This document shows, one piece after another, positions 1-8,661 of a DNA stretch of 45,723 nucleotides (the first letter of the stretch is position 1; every line of letters begins with the position of its first letter). The translations under genes and the position numbers were made by a program. Below the pieces are notes generated by a model, which ran no database searches, was not told the DNA's origin, and saw only the letters and a program-made list of their open reading frames with translations. Source of the stretch: Rhodocyclales bacterium (lineage in GTDB: Bacteria; Pseudomonadota; Gammaproteobacteria; Burkholderiales; Rhodocyclaceae). The stretch is taken from assembly GCA_016235765.1 (NCBI GenBank), contig JACRIZ010000045.1, positions 1-45,723 of the forward strand. The letters are read 5' to 3'.

Positions 1-774
1 GACGGTGTTTCGCTATCGACCATGCTTTTCCTGCGCTTTGCGATCGCCGGGACGCTGCTCGCGGCATGGGGCGTGGCGGCTCGCGTGCGCTGGCCGCGGG
101 GGCGCGACCTGGCGCTGGTCGTCGCCATGGGCGCGGTGGGTTACGTCGGCCAGTCGTTCAGCTATTTCTCGGCGCTGCAGCATGCCAGCGCGGGGCTCGT
201 CGCGATGCTGCTCTATCTTTACCCGGCCATCGTGACGCTATTGTCCGCAGTCTTGTTCGGGCGGGCGGTCGGCATCGGCCGTGCGGCTGCCGTTGCGGCA
301 GCGCTGGCCGGCACGGCCCTGGCGGTCGGCGGCGATCTCTATAGCGAACCGATCGGGATCGTGCTGGGCGTCGCCGCAGCGGTCATTTACTCGGTGTATA
401 TCCTGGTCGGCGAGGGCGTCATGACCCGCGTCGGGTCGCTGCCGGCGGCGACCGTGGTGATCATTGCCGCGGCAGCGGCGTACGGGGTGGCCGCTGGCAC
501 ATCCGGACTTGCCTTGCCGCAGTCGACGACGGGGTGGCTGGCCGTGCTGGCCATCGCCGTATTCTCGACGCTGCTGGCCATACTCGGTTTCTTCAAGGGC
601 CTGGAAAGGCTGGGGGCCGCCGACGCGTCGACCTTGTCGGCCATGGAGCCGATGATCACCCTTGGCCTCGCGGCACTGGTGCTTGGCGAAGCGATGACCC
701 TGACGCAATTGCTGGGCGGCGCGCTCATCCTGGCCGCCGTGATCTACCTCGCCCGACGCCCCGCTATGGCGTGA
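1..774 (+). CDS. EamA/DMT-family permease, 5' truncated by window edge
   Basis: Inner-membrane drug/metabolite transporter family protein; the substrate cannot be told from sequence. The reading frame is open from base 1, and the visible part is almost entirely hydrophobic helices with short charged loops. It shows two EamA-like halves: one around LVAMLLYLYPAIVTLL and a second around STLSAMEPMITLGLAALVLGE, the usual signature of the last helices of a DMT repeat. Family members are about 290-300 residues and only about 257 are seen here, so the first helix is probably outside the window; the ATG at 22 is likely internal. Its 3' end overlaps the convergent murI gene by 11 bp. A second, complete DMT permease lies at 42581-43465 but is not an obvious recent duplicate. 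Confidence 0.85.
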   Translation, partial: DGVSLSTMLFLRFAIAGTLLAAWGVAARVRWPRGRDLALVVAMGAVGYVGQSFSYFSALQHASAGLVAMLLYLYPAIVTLLSAVLFGRAVGIGRAAAVAAALAGTALAVGGDLYSEPIGIVLGVAAAVIYSVYILVGEGVMTRVGSLPAATVVIIAAAAAYGVAAGTSGLALPQSTTGWLAVLAIAVFSTLLAILGFFKGLERLGAADASTLSAMEPMITLGLAALVLGEAMTLTQLLGGALILAAVIYLARRPAMA

Positions 775-1543
775 CCAGCGTGGCGTTGGCCGCGCGTTCG
801 GCCAGCCAGCCGAGGCCGAGCGGCGCCAGGGCAGCGTGCAGGCGTTCGGGCCGGGCGGTGGCGAGCAGCCTGAGCTGCGCGTGGCCTTCGCGTTCGCCGC
901 CGAGGCGCACCACCTGCCGGGCTACTGCGTCGGCGACGTCGACCAGTTCGGCGTGGCCGCGCACCAGCGGTTCTAGAACGGGTTTCAGGAAAGCGTAGTG
1001 CGTGCAGCCGAGCACGATCCGGTCGACGCCGGCGTCGAGCAGCGGGAGGACCTTGGCCCGGATCTCTGCCGCAAACTCGGCGCCGTCGAGGTTCAGTGTC
1101 TCGACGCGCGTTGCCCAGCCCGGGCAGGGCTGGACACGCACTGCGACGTGGCCGGCATGGGTCCGGATCAACTGCCTCAGACGCTCGCTGCGCGCCGTCG
1201 CTTCGGTAACGAGTACGGCGATGCGGCCCGACTGGGTGCCTTGCGCGGCCGGCTTGACGCCCGGTTCGACGCCGACGACCGGAATGCCGGGATGGGCGTG
1301 GCGCAGTTCGGTCACCGCATGGGCGGTGGCCGTATTGCAGGCCACCACCAGCATGCGACAGCCCTGCGCAACGAGATGGCGGCCGATCGTCAGCACCCGC
1401 CCGCGTATGAAATCGTCGTGCTTGTCGCCGTAGGGCACGTGCGCGGTATCTGCGAAGTAGGTCAGGTCCGCGCTGGGCAGGGCGCGGGCGATGGCTGCCA
1501 GCACGGACAGCCCGCCGAGCCCGGAGTCGAATACGCCGATCAC
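764..1543 (-). CDS. murI: glutamate racemase MurI
   Basis: Cytoplasmic, cofactor-independent racemase interconverting L- and D-glutamate to supply D-Glu for peptidoglycan. The 259-residue length is normal. Catalytic features are present: the FDSGLGG motif with Asp6, the first catalytic cysteine in VVACNTATA (Cys69) and the second in VLGCTHY (Cys180). A longer open frame runs upstream, but the GTG at 1543 is preferred because it starts exactly at the conserved IGVFDSG N-terminus and has a strong GGAGGA ribosome site a few bases ahead. The start overlaps the stop of the upstream metallopeptidase-like gene as GTGA, so the two are probably translationally coupled. The 3' end overlaps the convergent permease gene. 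Confidence 0.95.
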   Translation of the reverse strand: MIGVFDSGLGGLSVLAAIARALPSADLTYFADTAHVPYGDKHDDFIRGRVLTIGRHLVAQGCRMLVVACNTATAHAVTELRHAHPGIPVVGVEPGVKPAAQGTQSGRIAVLVTEATARSERLRQLIRTHAGHVAVRVQPCPGWATRVETLNLDGAEFAAEIRAKVLPLLDAGVDRIVLGCTHYAFLKPVLEPLVRGHAELVDVADAVARQVVRLGGEREGHAQLRLLATARPERLHAALAPLGLGWLAERAANATLVTP

Positions 1544-2310
1544 GGCTTCCTCCAGCCGATTTCGGTTGCGGTGCCTGGCCCGATCAGGACTTGGTCGATC
1601 GACTCCGGGATGTCGGCCCGGGACTCGGTGACCGGAATCCGGCCGCCCATGATCTCGGCGAAAACCTGGGGGTACCGCGGCGTGCGGTCGGGTTCGGCAT
1701 AGCCATCGGGAAAGCTCGGCAGGTTGGAGTAGGCCTCGTACTTGTCGGTGGCGCCGAGCGTGTGCAGAAGCTCGTGGGTGATGATGACGGCGTTGGAGCC
1801 GGCCATGCCCTGGGTGGCGAAGGCGTTGATCAGGCCGATCATGCCGCGTTGGACGCCGACCGAGTGGGGCAGGCTGTCGTTGCGGGCCGGATCGAAGTAG
1901 AGCACGAACAGGCGCACCTGCGGCTTCATGCCCGGCACGGCGTCGTGGCGCCACGCCCACCAGCGCATCTTGAGGCTCCACAGGATATTGTCGAAGGCAC
2001 TGCCGCCGCGCGGCGGTTGTGGCGGCAACTCGTTGACCACGGGGGCCAGCGTGGCGGCAACGGGGCGGGCGATGGCCAGGCCGTGACGCCTGGCTTCCTC
2101 GGCAAAGAATTCATCGATCGCGGCAAAGGCGTTGGGGCGCAGTCCGTTCAGGTAGCCCGTGGTTGCCGGGCTGCCATCGCCATTGATCGGATAGATCGCT
2201 ACCCGCAGCGGATCCTGCCACGACGCAGCGCGTGAGCGGGCGAGCCAGGCTTCCTGCGCCACGGTGGCGAGGATCAGCAGCAGGATGGCAATGCGCAGCA
2301 ACTTGAACAT
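1540..2310 (-). CDS. membrane-anchored putative zinc metallopeptidase (metzincin-like)
   Basis: 256-residue protein of no family I recognise by name. The N-terminus (residues 4-20) is a single hydrophobic helix, suggesting an inner-membrane anchor or uncleaved signal with the rest in the periplasm. Residues 179-189 read HELLHTLGATD, a precise HExxHxxGxxD zinc site (His179, Glu180, His183, third ligand Asp189), and Met221 in EIMGG is placed like a metzincin Met-turn. These features support a zinc protease fold; its substrate is unknown. It lies directly upstream of murI and overlaps its start by 4 bp, which hints at a cell-envelope role, though that is inference from context only. It is divergent from the substrate-binding protein gene at 2425. 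Confidence 0.7.
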   Translation of the reverse strand: MFKLLRIAILLLILATVAQEAWLARSRAASWQDPLRVAIYPINGDGSPATTGYLNGLRPNAFAAIDEFFAEEARRHGLAIARPVAATLAPVVNELPPQPPRGGSAFDNILWSLKMRWWAWRHDAVPGMKPQVRLFVLYFDPARNDSLPHSVGVQRGMIGLINAFATQGMAGSNAVIITHELLHTLGATDKYEAYSNLPSFPDGYAEPDRTPRYPQVFAEIMGGRIPVTESRADIPESIDQVLIGPGTATEIGWRKP

Positions 2311-2424
2311 GGGGGTGAAGACGCTTGGCGACCACCAATTCTACCGGGCATGCCGTATCCGAACGGATCAATGACAACGGCGTGGCCTTGCCCTATCCTG
2401 CGACGCTATGGAAGAGCATGCCGA

Positions 2425-3330
2425 ATGGATGGGGATAGCTTGACGAAGCTTGGCGGGTGGCGTTCATTGGCGGTCATCGTGGTGTTACTGGGCGGGGCCG
2501 GTCCGGCGGCGGTGCTCGCGCAACCCGAGACGATCCGGGAGAAGATCGTCTGGGCCGCGCTGGATTTTCCGCCGTTCCAGATCGTCGCTGGCCCGCACCG
2601 CGGCAGCGGCAGCTTCGATGGTTTGCGCGACCTGCTGGTCAGGGAAATCGGTGATGCCGACCACGAACTGGTGACGATGACCTTCGCGCGGCGCGAGGAC
2701 GAGTTGCGGAAAGGCGCCATGCTCTGCAGTCCCGGCATGTTCCGCACCCCGGTGCGGGAACGCTATCTCGTGTTCTCCAAACCGGCGCTGATCCATCTCG
2801 ACAATCGCCTGGTGTTTCTCGGCAAGAACGCGTCCCGCTTCCCGCCTGGTGCAGCGGTCGATCTGGAAAAGCTGTTCAAGGACAGGCGGCTCGTCGGCGG
2901 CATCATCGCGGGACGCTCGTTTGCGCCGAACATCGACGCCTCGATCAGGCATCATGGCGGCTCCCCCAACCTCGAAATGCGCGCACTGAAACCTTCGCAG
3001 GTGATCGAGCTGCTGCTCAGCGGCGAGATCGACTACACGATCATGTTTCCTCACGAGGCGGCTTTCCTGGAGCAGCAGGCGGGCCGCAGCGGCTGGCTGA
3101 GCAATCGGCCGATCGCCGGTACGCCGCCCTACATCGTGACCCATGTTGCCTGCACCAGGGGCGAGTGGGGCGAACGGGTGGTGGCGCGCGTCGATCGCAT
3201 CCTCCGCGGGCAGCGGAACCATCCCGAGTATCGCCGGTTCTCGGAGCGCTGGTACTCGGCGGCCGATCAGTTGCTGATCCGGTGGCATTACCCGCGGCTT
3301 GCCGAGGCGGACGCCGAGCCGCCCCGATAG
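2425..3330 (+). CDS. periplasmic substrate-binding protein-like (SBP_bac_3 / TIGR02285-like)
   Basis: About 301 residues. A hydrophobic signal peptide (SLAVIVVLLGGAGPAAVLA, cleaved near AQP) is followed by the bilobal extracellular solute-binding fold: an opening strand KIVWAALDFPPFQI, then CSPGMFRTPVRERYLVFSKP, and GEIDYTIMFPHEA late in the domain. These match the periplasmic binding family-3 proteins often annotated as conserved hypotheticals. No permease or ATPase is adjacent, so it may be an orphan binding or sensory protein rather than part of an ABC importer. The start is uncertain. An upstream in-frame ATG at 2350 gives a poor N-terminus; ATG 2425 was chosen, and TTG 2440, which follows GGGGATA, is an alternative. 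It converges on the fumarase gene with a 21-bp gap. Confidence 0.75.
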   Translation: MDGDSLTKLGGWRSLAVIVVLLGGAGPAAVLAQPETIREKIVWAALDFPPFQIVAGPHRGSGSFDGLRDLLVREIGDADHELVTMTFARREDELRKGAMLCSPGMFRTPVRERYLVFSKPALIHLDNRLVFLGKNASRFPPGAAVDLEKLFKDRRLVGGIIAGRSFAPNIDASIRHHGGSPNLEMRALKPSQVIELLLSGEIDYTIMFPHEAAFLEQQAGRSGWLSNRPIAGTPPYIVTHVACTRGEWGERVVARVDRILRGQRNHPEYRRFSERWYSAADQLLIRWHYPRLAEADAEPPR

Positions 3331-3351
3331 GCCGCGGCTGGTGCAAGCCGG

Positions 3352-4893
3352 TCAGTGGGGGTTGCCGGCGAGCATCGATGCCGGCAACTTGCCGATCTTG
3401 ACGAACCACTCGTGCGGACCGGTTTGGTGCACCGACGTACCGCTGGAGTCGACCGCAACCGTGACCGGCATGTCCTGGACATCGAATTCGTAGATGGCTT
3501 CCATGCCGAGGTCGGCGAAGCCCACCACCTTGGCTGACTTGATGGCCTTGGCAACGAGGTAGGCGGCGCCGCCGACGGCCATCAGGTAGGCCGACTGGTT
3601 GTCCTTGATTGCCTCGATGGCGACGGGACCGCGCTCCGACTTGCCGATCATGGAGATCAGGCCGGTCTGCTCCAGCATCATGCGGGTGAATTTGTCCATG
3701 CGGGTGGCCGTGGTGGGGCCGGCCGGGCCGACGACTTCGTCGCGGACCGGGTCCACCGGCCCGACGTAGTAGATGACGCGGTTGGTGAAGTCCACCGGCA
3801 GCTTCTCGCCCTTGGCCAGCATGTCGGCGATGCGCTTGTGGGCGGCATCGCGGCCGGTCAGCATCCTGCCGTTGAGCAGCAGCTTCTGGCCGGGCTGCCA
3901 GGCGGCAACCTGTTCCTTCGTCAGGGTGTTCAGGTCGACGCGGGTGGCGGACTTGAGGTCGGCTGTCCAGGTGACCGCCGGCCAGTCGGCCAGCCTGGGC
4001 GGTTCGAGCCTGGCCGGGCCGGAACCGTCGAGGTGGAAGTGGCAGTGGCGGGTGGCGGCGCAGTTCGGCACCAGGGCGACCGGCAGATTGGCAGCGTGGC
4101 AGGGATAGTCGAGCACCTTGACGTCGAGCACCGTGGTCAGGCCGCCGAGGCCCTGGGCACCGATGCCGAGCGCGTTGACCTTTTCGTAGAGTTCGAGGCG
4201 CAGTTCTTCGGCTCTGTTTTTCGGGCCGCGCGCCTTCAACTCATGGATGTCCACCGGTGCCATGATGGACTCCTTGGCCAGCAGCATCGCCTTCTCCGGC
4301 GTGCCGCCGATGCCGACGCCGAGGATGCCGGGCGGGCACCAGCCGGCGCCCATGGTCGGCACGGTCTTGAGTATCCACTCCACCAGGTCGTCGGAGGGAT
4401 TGAGCATGGCGAACTTGGCCTTGGCTTCGGAGCCACCGCCCTTGGCGGCGCAGATCACGTCGACCTGGTCGCCGGGAACGATCTCGAAATGCACCACGGC
4501 CGGGGTATTGTCCTTCGTGTTCCTGCGGGTGCCGGCCGGGTCGGCCAGCACCGAGGCGCGCAGCGGGTTGTCCGGATTGGCATTGGCGCGGCGCACGCCT
4601 TCATTGACCATTTCCTGCAGGCTCATGGTGGCGTCCGGCCACTGCACGTTCATGCCGACCTTGAGGAAGACCATGCCGATGCCGGTGTCCTGGCAGATCG
4701 GGCGGTGACCTTCGGCACTCATGCGCGAATTGGTCAGGATCTGGGCGATGGCGTCCCGGGCGGCGGGGCTTTCCTCGCGCTCGTACGCGTCGCCGAGCGC
4801 CTTGATGTAGTCGAGCGGATGGTAGTAGCTGATGTACTGGAAGGCATCGGCAATCGAGGCAATGAGGTCCTCTTGGCGAATGGCGGTGGTCAT
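3352..4893 (-). CDS. fumA: class I fumarate hydratase (Fe-S dependent)
   Basis: Interconverts fumarate and L-malate in the TCA cycle using an oxygen-sensitive [4Fe-4S] cluster. The 513 residues cover the usual class I two-part architecture: an N-terminal alpha-like part with RPICQDTGIGMVFLKVG near residues 64-80, GGGSEAKAKFAMLNP and the cysteine-containing GAGWCPPGILGVGIGG, then a C-terminal beta-like part with LLNGRMLTGRDAAHKRI and the VGPAGPTTATRMD segment. Cluster cysteines are visible in ICQDTG, GWCPPG and NCAATRHCHF. An AGAGGGA ribosome site lies 8 bases before the ATG. The YqhA-like membrane protein gene is 31 bp upstream on the same strand, so they likely share a transcript. The symbol fumA is by similarity; the tartrate dehydratase branch is less likely given the fused single chain. 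Confidence 0.95.
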   Translation of the reverse strand: MTTAIRQEDLIASIADAFQYISYYHPLDYIKALGDAYEREESPAARDAIAQILTNSRMSAEGHRPICQDTGIGMVFLKVGMNVQWPDATMSLQEMVNEGVRRANANPDNPLRASVLADPAGTRRNTKDNTPAVVHFEIVPGDQVDVICAAKGGGSEAKAKFAMLNPSDDLVEWILKTVPTMGAGWCPPGILGVGIGGTPEKAMLLAKESIMAPVDIHELKARGPKNRAEELRLELYEKVNALGIGAQGLGGLTTVLDVKVLDYPCHAANLPVALVPNCAATRHCHFHLDGSGPARLEPPRLADWPAVTWTADLKSATRVDLNTLTKEQVAAWQPGQKLLLNGRMLTGRDAAHKRIADMLAKGEKLPVDFTNRVIYYVGPVDPVRDEVVGPAGPTTATRMDKFTRMMLEQTGLISMIGKSERGPVAIEAIKDNQSAYLMAVGGAAYLVAKAIKSAKVVGFADLGMEAIYEFDVQDMPVTVAVDSSGTSVHQTGPHEWFVKIGKLPASMLAGNPH

Positions 4894-4924
4894 GTCGGGT
4901 TCCCTCTGGTGTCGATTATTGTTC

Positions 4925-5452
4925 TTAGTGTTTGGTGTGGCTGCTGATGGAAAGCGTTTGCATCATCACCTTGTCCGTCCAGGCGATGGCCAGGGCCGAG
5001 ACGAGGAACGAGGCGTGAATGGCGACCTGCGTAACGATGACCCGGTCCTCGACCTGGGCGGCATTGATGAAGGTGCGCAACAGGTGGATGGACGAGATGC
5101 TGATCAGGGCGACGGCCAGTTTGACCTTGAGCACGCCGGCGTTGACGTGGGATAACCACTCAGGCTGGTCGGGGTTGCCCTCGAGGTCGAGTTTCGAGAC
5201 GAAGGTCTCGTAGCCGCCGATGATGACCATGATCAATAGGTTGGCGATCATGACCACGTCGATCAGGCCCAGCACGATGAGCATGACCTCGGATTCGGAC
5301 AAACTGCCGGCCCGGGTAATCAGGATCGCCAGTTCGTGCATGAACTGATAGACATAGACGCCCTGTGCGGCGATCAGGCCGACGTAGAGCGGCGCCTGCA
5401 GCCAACGGCTCCAAAAGATGAAGTTTTCCAGCGCCTTGACGGATTTTTGCAT
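4925..5452 (-). CDS. TIGR00645/UPF0114 (YqhA-like) inner-membrane protein
   Basis: 175-residue integral membrane protein of the UPF0114 family, whose biochemical role is not established. Visible features are hydrophobic helices around residues 16-33, 58-85 (VMLIVLGLIDVVMIANLLIM) and 130-155, with the family-typical stretch GGYETFVSKLD between them and a polar segment NPDQPEWLSHVNAG. The ATG at 5452 gives a short basic N-terminus (MQKSVKALENFIFWSRWLQ), as is usual in this family. It is the first gene of a probable two-gene unit with class I fumarase and is divergent from acs, with about 200 bp between the two starts. Association with fumarase suggests expression together with central metabolism, but no mechanism can be read from sequence. 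Confidence 0.85.
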   Translation of the reverse strand: MQKSVKALENFIFWSRWLQAPLYVGLIAAQGVYVYQFMHELAILITRAGSLSESEVMLIVLGLIDVVMIANLLIMVIIGGYETFVSKLDLEGNPDQPEWLSHVNAGVLKVKLAVALISISSIHLLRTFINAAQVEDRVIVTQVAIHASFLVSALAIAWTDKVMMQTLSISSHTKH

Positions 5453-5651
5453 GTAAAGACCCCACGAAATAGACGGCCGATTCTAGCATTCGCCCCTGCG
5501 GGTTCTGCATTGCAGCAAGAGGCCGGCGACTGTCTGGCCGCCAGTAAGTGGTGTGTAAGACTATTCGCCTCTAATGCCCTAGAATTATTTCGCCAGAGCC
5601 AATCAGGCCCGGGAAAACCCCGAAATCTGCAACGCGAGAGGAGAGGAAGAA

Positions 5652-7634
5652 ATGTCTGCAATCGAATCGGTTCTCCAGGAAAACCGGGTATTTGCCCCGT
5701 CGGAGGAGACCGTCAAGCGTGCCGCCGTATCCGGCATGGCTGCCTACGAGGCGCTGTGCACGGAGGCCGACAAGGACTATGCCGGCTATTGGGCGCGGCT
5801 GGCAAAGGAACACGTGGTCTGGAAGCAGCCCTTCACTCAATCCCTTGATGAATCCGAGGCGCCCTTCTACAAGTGGTTTGCCGACGGCAAGCTGAACGTC
5901 TCTTACAACTGCCTGGACAAGAACGTCGAGGCTGGTCTGGGCGACAAGGTCGCCATCATCTTCGAGGCCGACGACGGCAAGGTGACCAAGGTCACCTACA
6001 AGGAGCTGCTGAAGCGCACCGCCCAGTTCGCCAACGCGCTGCGCGCGCACGGCGTGAAGAAGGGCGATCGCGTCATCATCTACCTGCCGATGTCGGTCGA
6101 GGGCGTGGTCGCCATGCAGGCCTGTGCCCGCATCGGCGCCATCCACTCGGTCGTGTTCGGCGGCTTCTCAGCCAAATCGCTGGAAGAGCGCATCCTCGAT
6201 GCCGGTGCCGTTGCGGTGATTACGGCCGACGAGCAGTGCCGCGGCGGCAAGAACATTCCGCTGAAGCCGGCGGTTGACGAAGGTCTGGCCCTGGCCGCCA
6301 ATCATGGCGTGAAGACGGTATTCGTCTACAAGCGTACCGGCGGGCCCTGCAACATGGTGGCCGGTCGCGACGTCTGGTGGCAGGATGCCGTTGCCGGTCA
6401 GAGCGATGTTTGCGAGCCGGAGTGGGTCGATGCCGAGCATCCGCTGTTCCTGCTCTACACCTCGGGCTCCACCGGCAAGCCGAAGGGCGTCCAGCACAGC
6501 ACGGGCGGCTACCTGCTGCACGCCGTGCTGACCATGAAGTGGACCTTCGACATCCGGCCGGACGACGTCTTCTGGTGTACCGCCGACATTGGCTGGGTCA
6601 CCGGCCATACCTACATCACCTACGGACCGCTTGCCTGCGGCGCCACCGAAATCGTCTTCGAAGGCGTTCCCACCTATCCGGATGCCGGCCGCTTCTGGAA
6701 GACCATCCAGGATCACAAGGTCAGTGTCTTCTACACTGCGCCGACGGCGATCCGCTCGCTGATCAAGGCCGCCGAAGGTACGCCCGGCACCCATCCGCGC
6801 AACTACGACCTCGAGTCGCTGCGCATCCTGGGCTCGGTCGGCGAGCCGATCAATCCGGAAGCCTGGATGTGGTACTACAACAACATCGGCGGCGGTCGCT
6901 GCCCGATCGTCGATACCTTCTGGCAGACCGAAACCGGCGGCCACATGATCACCCCGTTGCCGGGCGTCACCCCTCTGGTGCCGGGTTCCTGCACGCTGCC
7001 CTTCCCGGGCATCATGGCCGCCATCGTCGATGAAACCGGCCACGACGTCGAGTGGGGCAAGGGCGGCTTCCTGGTCGTCAAGAAGCCCTGGCCGTCGATG
7101 ATCCGCACCATCTGGGGCGATCCGGAGCGCTTCAAGAAGTCCTACTATCCCGTCGATTTCGGCGGCAAGCTGTACCTGGCCGGCGACGGAGCGGTGCGCG
7201 ATGCCAAGACCGGCTACTTCACCATCATGGGCCGCATCGACGATGTGCTGAACGTCTCGGGCCATCGCATGGGCACGATGGAAATCGAGTCGGCGCTGGT
7301 GTCCAACCCGATGGTTGCGGAGGCCGCCGTGGTCGGTCGTCCCGACGACCTGACCGGCGAGGCGATCTGCGCCTTCGTCGTGTTGAAGCAATCGCGTCCC
7401 AACGGCGACGAGGCGAAGAAGATCGCCAACGACCTGCGCAACTGGGTGGGCAAGGAGATCGGTCCGATCGCCAAGCCCAAGGACATCCGCTTCGGCGAGA
7501 ACCTGCCGAAGACCCGTTCGGGCAAGATCATGCGTCGCCTGCTTCGTTCACTGGCGAAGGGCGAGGACATCACGCAGGACGTCTCGACGCTCGAAAACCC
7601 GGCAATTCTGGAGCAACTCAAGCAGACTTCCTGA
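5652..7634 (+). CDS. acs: acetyl-CoA synthetase (AMP-forming)
   Basis: Activates acetate with ATP and CoA to acetyl-CoA through acetyl-AMP; the high-affinity acetate assimilation enzyme. At 660 residues it is full length. Motifs seen are the adenylation P-loop [12 protein letters not shown] (about residue 270), the acetate/CoA pocket stretch WWYYNN-like [23 protein letters not shown], and the C-terminal hinge and lysine loop [14 protein letters not shown]. Lys625 in that loop is the conserved catalytic lysine that is reversibly acetylated in this family. The start has a GAGAGGAAG ribosome site. A possible weak promoter (AAGACT, 17 bp, TAGAAT, 5557-5585) lies upstream, consistent with activator dependence but not proven. 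A strong terminator follows. The symporter-kinase operon 5 kb downstream is a plausible regulator by analogy with CrbS-type systems. Confidence 0.97.
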   Translation: MSAIESVLQENRVFAPSEETVKRAAVSGMAAYEALCTEADKDYAGYWARLAKEHVVWKQPFTQSLDESEAPFYKWFADGKLNVSYNCLDKNVEAGLGDKVAIIFEADDGKVTKVTYKELLKRTAQFANALRAHGVKKGDRVIIYLPMSVEGVVAMQACARIGAIHSVVFGGFSAKSLEERILDAGAVAVITADEQCRGGKNIPLKPAVDEGLALAANHGVKTVFVYKRTGGPCNMVAGRDVWWQDAVAGQSDVCEPEWVDAEHPLFLLYTSGSTGKPKGVQHSTGGYLLHAVLTMKWTFDIRPDDVFWCTADIGWVTGHTYITYGPLACGATEIVFEGVPTYPDAGRFWKTIQDHKVSVFYTAPTAIRSLIKAAEGTPGTHPRNYDLESLRILGSVGEPINPEAWMWYYNNIGGGRCPIVDTFWQTETGGHMITPLPGVTPLVPGSCTLPFPGIMAAIVDETGHDVEWGKGGFLVVKKPWPSMIRTIWGDPERFKKSYYPVDFGGKLYLAGDGAVRDAKTGYFTIMGRIDDVLNVSGHRMGTMEIESALVSNPMVAEAAVVGRPDDLTGEAICAFVVLKQSRPNGDEAKKIANDLRNWVGKEIGPIAKPKDIRFGENLPKTRSGKIMRRLLRSLAKGEDITQDVSTLENPAILEQLKQTS

Positions 7635-7655
7635 TTGCGACGGTTTGTCGTACCG

Positions 7656-7683
7656 AAAAAAGGGCGCTTCGGCGCCCTTTTTT
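7656..7683 (+). terminator. Rho-independent terminator of acs
   Basis: A GGGCGC/GCGCCC stem (7662-7667 and 7672-7677) closed by a stable TTCG tetraloop, flanked by six A before and six T after. The symmetry means it can also work on the opposite strand. It sits 21 bp after the acs stop and marks acs as its own transcription unit. Confidence 0.93.
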
Positions 7684-7730
7684 CGTGCCATTCATCAGGC
7701 GAGGGGTGCTTAAATCAACTATTGCCGAAA

Positions 7731-7755
7731 TGGGTATGCGAATTGCTGATACCCA
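7731..7755. promoter_or_regulatory. inverted repeat upstream of the PhnD-like/GGDEF-EAL operon
   Basis: Perfect 7-bp arms TGGGTAT and ATACCCA separated by 11 bases, about 70 bp before the first start codon of the operon. The T-N11-A spacing is that expected of LysR-type regulator sites, but no LysR gene is in the window, so the binding protein is unknown. The site could also be a chance palindrome. Confidence 0.4.
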
Positions 7756-7823
7756 GCCAAGGCATTGCAGTGCGAAAATGACGTGATCATGAATGCTGAA
7801 GCAGTGTGGGAGTGGCTTGCCTG

Positions 7824-8657
7824 ATGTGGCGATGGCTTTGGTGGTCGTGGCTGTTGGTTCCCTTGTCGCCCCAGGCGGCGGGCCAGGGTTATTCCTTCTG
7901 TCCCGTGACCCAGCGCAGCCCGGTGCTGACCGCCCAGTATTGGAATCCCATCCTTGATGAAGTGTCGCGCCGGGCCGGCGTCACCTTGAGTCTCAAGGTC
8001 GCGGCGACCGGGGACCAATCCAGCGATGCCACGGTGCGGGGCGAATGCGATCTCGTCTTCAGCAATCACCAGTTCAAACCCTCGGCTGCGATTCGGGGCT
8101 ATGCAGTCATCTTGCGGCCGAAGGCGCCGGCCATTTCCGGCCAGATCGTGACGCTGGACGATTCGCCGATCCGGACGCTGAGCGACCTGGACGGCAAGAC
8201 GGTCGGTTTTGCCAATCCCCAGGCGTTTGCCGGCTATACCGTGCCCATGGACCAATTGGTCAGAAAAGGCATTCGGGTCGACGCGGTCTTCGGTGGCAGC
8301 CAGGAGGGCATCATGGCGCAACTGATGGCGGGCAGCGTCATCGCCGCGGGTGTCAATGGCGCGATCATGCGCGACTTCGCGGCGCGCGAGAAGCTCCGCT
8401 ATCGGGTCCTCTGGCAGTCCCGGAGCTACCCGGATCTGGCGATTTCGGTGCATCCGCGCGTGCGGCGCAGCGAGGTCGATGGCGTGCGCCGCGCTTTTGC
8501 GTCCATGGCGACCGATGCGGCGGGAATGGCGATTCTGGAAGCCAGCGCCAAGCTGATCAAACAGAGTCCTCCGTACGGCTTCCTGCCGGCCACGCAGCGC
8601 GACTACCAGGGCTACCTGGAGTTCTACCGCCATAGTGTGTTCAAGGGGGCGCAATAG
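7824..8657 (+). CDS. PhnD-like phosphate/phosphonate-type periplasmic binding protein
   Basis: About 277 residues. A short Trp-rich signal peptide (MWRWLWWSWLLVPLSPQAAG) precedes a PhnD/SsuA-like domain. Typical segments are TAQYWNPILDEVSRRAGV at the start of lobe 1, LSDLDGKTVGFANPQAFAGYTVP (the hallmark region of this family, about residues 125-150), a repeated-binding stretch with GSQEGIMAQLMAGSVIAAGVNGAI, and LWQSRSYPDLAISVHPRV. An in-frame GTG at 7806 would add six residues; ATG 7824 gives the better signal peptide. No ABC permease or ATPase follows. Instead the next gene, 4 bp downstream, encodes a membrane c-di-GMP protein, so this protein more likely supplies periplasmic ligand sensing to that partner than transport. 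The true ligand is unknown. Confidence 0.8.
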   Translation: MWRWLWWSWLLVPLSPQAAGQGYSFCPVTQRSPVLTAQYWNPILDEVSRRAGVTLSLKVAATGDQSSDATVRGECDLVFSNHQFKPSAAIRGYAVILRPKAPAISGQIVTLDDSPIRTLSDLDGKTVGFANPQAFAGYTVPMDQLVRKGIRVDAVFGGSQEGIMAQLMAGSVIAAGVNGAIMRDFAAREKLRYRVLWQSRSYPDLAISVHPRVRRSEVDGVRRAFASMATDAAGMAILEASAKLIKQSPPYGFLPATQRDYQGYLEFYRHSVFKGAQ

Positions 8658-8661
8658 CGTC

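Noticed and set aside
5557-5585. Confident acs promoter AAGACT-17-TAGAAT
   Set aside because: The -35 is too weak to list as a separate feature; noted only in the acs entry.
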